Source: Blastochloris viridis
GTDB lineage: Bacteria; Pseudomonadota; Alphaproteobacteria; Rhizobiales; Xanthobacteraceae
Reading direction: 5' to 3'
DNA length: 64,000 nt
Assembly: GCF_001402875.1 (NCBI RefSeq)
Contig: NZ_CP012946.1
Coordinates: 2,458,001-2,522,000, forward strand
The notes beneath the pieces were generated by a model. It was not told where the DNA came from, did no database searches, and saw only the letters and a list, made by a program, of their open reading frames with translations. Both the position numbers and the translations under genes were made by a program. This document shows, one piece after another, positions 63,209 to 64,000 of the stretch (positions are counted from its first letter, which is position 1; each line of letters starts with the position of its first letter).

Positions 63209-63220
63209 CCGGAGGGCGTC

Positions 63221-64000
63221 ATGAACGCGACGGCTCTCGAGGCGGCCTGCGACGCGCCGATCGGCGCGGATCAGGACGCCGATGCCAATGCCGGCCCGGT
63301 CTATCTCGACGCCAACGCCACGACGCCGATGGCCCCCGCCGTGCTGGCGGCGATGCTGCCCTACTTCTCGGCCGAGTTCGGCAACCCCTCCTCGCCCTAC
63401 GCCGCCGGCGGCCGCGCCCGCGCCGCCGTAACCGAGGCGCGAGCCCGCGTCGCCGCCGCGATCGGCGGCGAGGATTCGGAAATCGTCTTCACCTCCGGCG
63501 GCACCGAGGGTGCCAACGCCGCCATTCGCGCCGCGCTGAAGGCCAACCCCAAGCGGCGGGTGCTGGTGACCACCGCGGTCGAGCACGCTGCGGTGCGCAC
63601 CCTCGCCGACCGGCTGGAGACCCGCGGCGTGATCGTGCGCCGGGTGCCGGTGGAGTCGACCGGTGCGCTCGACATCGCCGCGTTCGAGGACGCGCTTGGC
63701 CCCGACGTTGCGGTGGTGTCGGCGATGTGGGCCAATAACGAGACCGGCACGCTGTTTCCGGTGGCCGAGCTCGCCGAGCGGGCCAAGGCCGTGGGGGCGC
63801 TGTTCCACACCGACGCGGTGCAGGCCGCCGGCAAGCTGACGATCGACGTCGCCGCCACCGCGATCGACCTGTTGTCGTTCTCCGGCCACAAGCTGCACGG
63901 CCCCAAGGGCATCGGCGCGCTCTATGTCCGCCGCGGCCTGAAATTCTCGCCGCTCATCGTCGGCGGCCGGCAGGAGCGCGGCCGGCGCGCCGGCACCGAG
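63221..64000 (+). CDS. nifS: Cysteine desulfurase NifS (3' end beyond window)
   Basis: The 260 codons present cover the N-terminal two-thirds of a PLP enzyme that releases sulfur from cysteine for Fe-S cluster assembly. Visible blocks are [40 protein letters not shown], the His of [23 protein letters not shown] and the PLP lysine in [18 protein letters not shown]. An extra N-terminal segment of about 25 residues precedes the usual start. The catalytic Cys loop lies beyond the window. Confidence 0.94.
   Translation, partial: MNATALEAACDAPIGADQDADANAGPVYLDANATTPMAPAVLAAMLPYFSAEFGNPSSPYAAGGRARAAVTEARARVAAAIGGEDSEIVFTSGGTEGANAAIRAALKANPKRRVLVTTAVEHAAVRTLADRLETRGVIVRRVPVESTGALDIAAFEDALGPDVAVVSAMWANNETGTLFPVAELAERAKAVGALFHTDAVQAAGKLTIDVAATAIDLLSFSGHKLHGPKGIGALYVRRGLKFSPLIVGGRQERGRRAGTE

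Overview
The window is about 64 kb of high-GC DNA with the gene content, codon use and intergenic repeats of a nitrogen-fixing alphaproteobacterium of the Hyphomicrobiales (Rhizobiales). The closest feel is Rhodopseudomonas, Bradyrhizobium, Blastochloris or Rhodoplanes, but the sequence alone does not settle genus.

Layout. (1) 1-5755: the end of a type I-C CRISPR-Cas operon (cas7 tail, cas4, cas1, cas2), a leader, and an array of 52 repeats and 51 spacers. A scrap of a RecD2-type helicase gene follows the array. (2) 5929-12752: a TetR regulator divergent from a complete tripartite RND efflux operon. (3) 12753-13302: a decayed stretch with a fragment of an iron-type ABC ATPase gene. (4) 13303-17104: a TetR-controlled ABC-2 exporter operon (TetR, HlyD-like lipoprotein, ATPase, permease) with a clear operator palindrome. 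(5) 17273-18726: a BcsS-like protein and a DUF2256 zinc-ribbon protein. (6) 18686-25433: a form II CO-dehydrogenase-like molybdenum hydroxylase cluster. Its three catalytic subunits are intact, but several accessory genes are damaged: coxG is truncated, the coxD MoxR gene is frameshifted and truncated, no coxE is present, and the MocA-like gene has lost its N-terminal domain. (7) 25560-32127: a flavin reductase and a full branched-chain amino-acid ABC transporter operon. (8) 32364-46548: housekeeping and miscellaneous genes (ccdA, PQQ-type sugar dehydrogenase, P1 peptidase, cofC-like, pxpA/pxpBC, a GAF-PAS-GGDEF-EAL protein, smpB, dapA, a lytic transglycosylase). (9) 46875-64000: a nitrogen-fixation island with fixABCX, a SIR2-like gene, a [2Fe-2S] ferredoxin divergent from nifHDK, nifENX with a DUF269 gene, fdxB and nifQ, and then iscA, nifU (C-terminal domain only) and nifS, which runs off the window.

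How the nif genes work together. FixABCX should bifurcate electrons to ferredoxin for nitrogenase. NifH and NifDK form nitrogenase, and all expected cofactor ligands are present. NifEN, NifX, NifQ and the DUF269 protein serve FeMo-cofactor assembly, and IscA, NifU and NifS supply Fe-S clusters. Five promoters with -24/-12 (sigma-54) sequence can be read in the island: fixA, the ferredoxin, nifH, nifE and iscA. NifA-type TGT-N10-ACA sites lie upstream of fixA and between the ferredoxin gene and nifH. NifA, NifB and NifV are not in the window.

Several families of intergenic palindromic repeats (REP/BIME-like and RIME-like) sit between genes, notably at four junctions inside the nif island. No tRNA or rRNA genes and no intact insertion sequences were seen.
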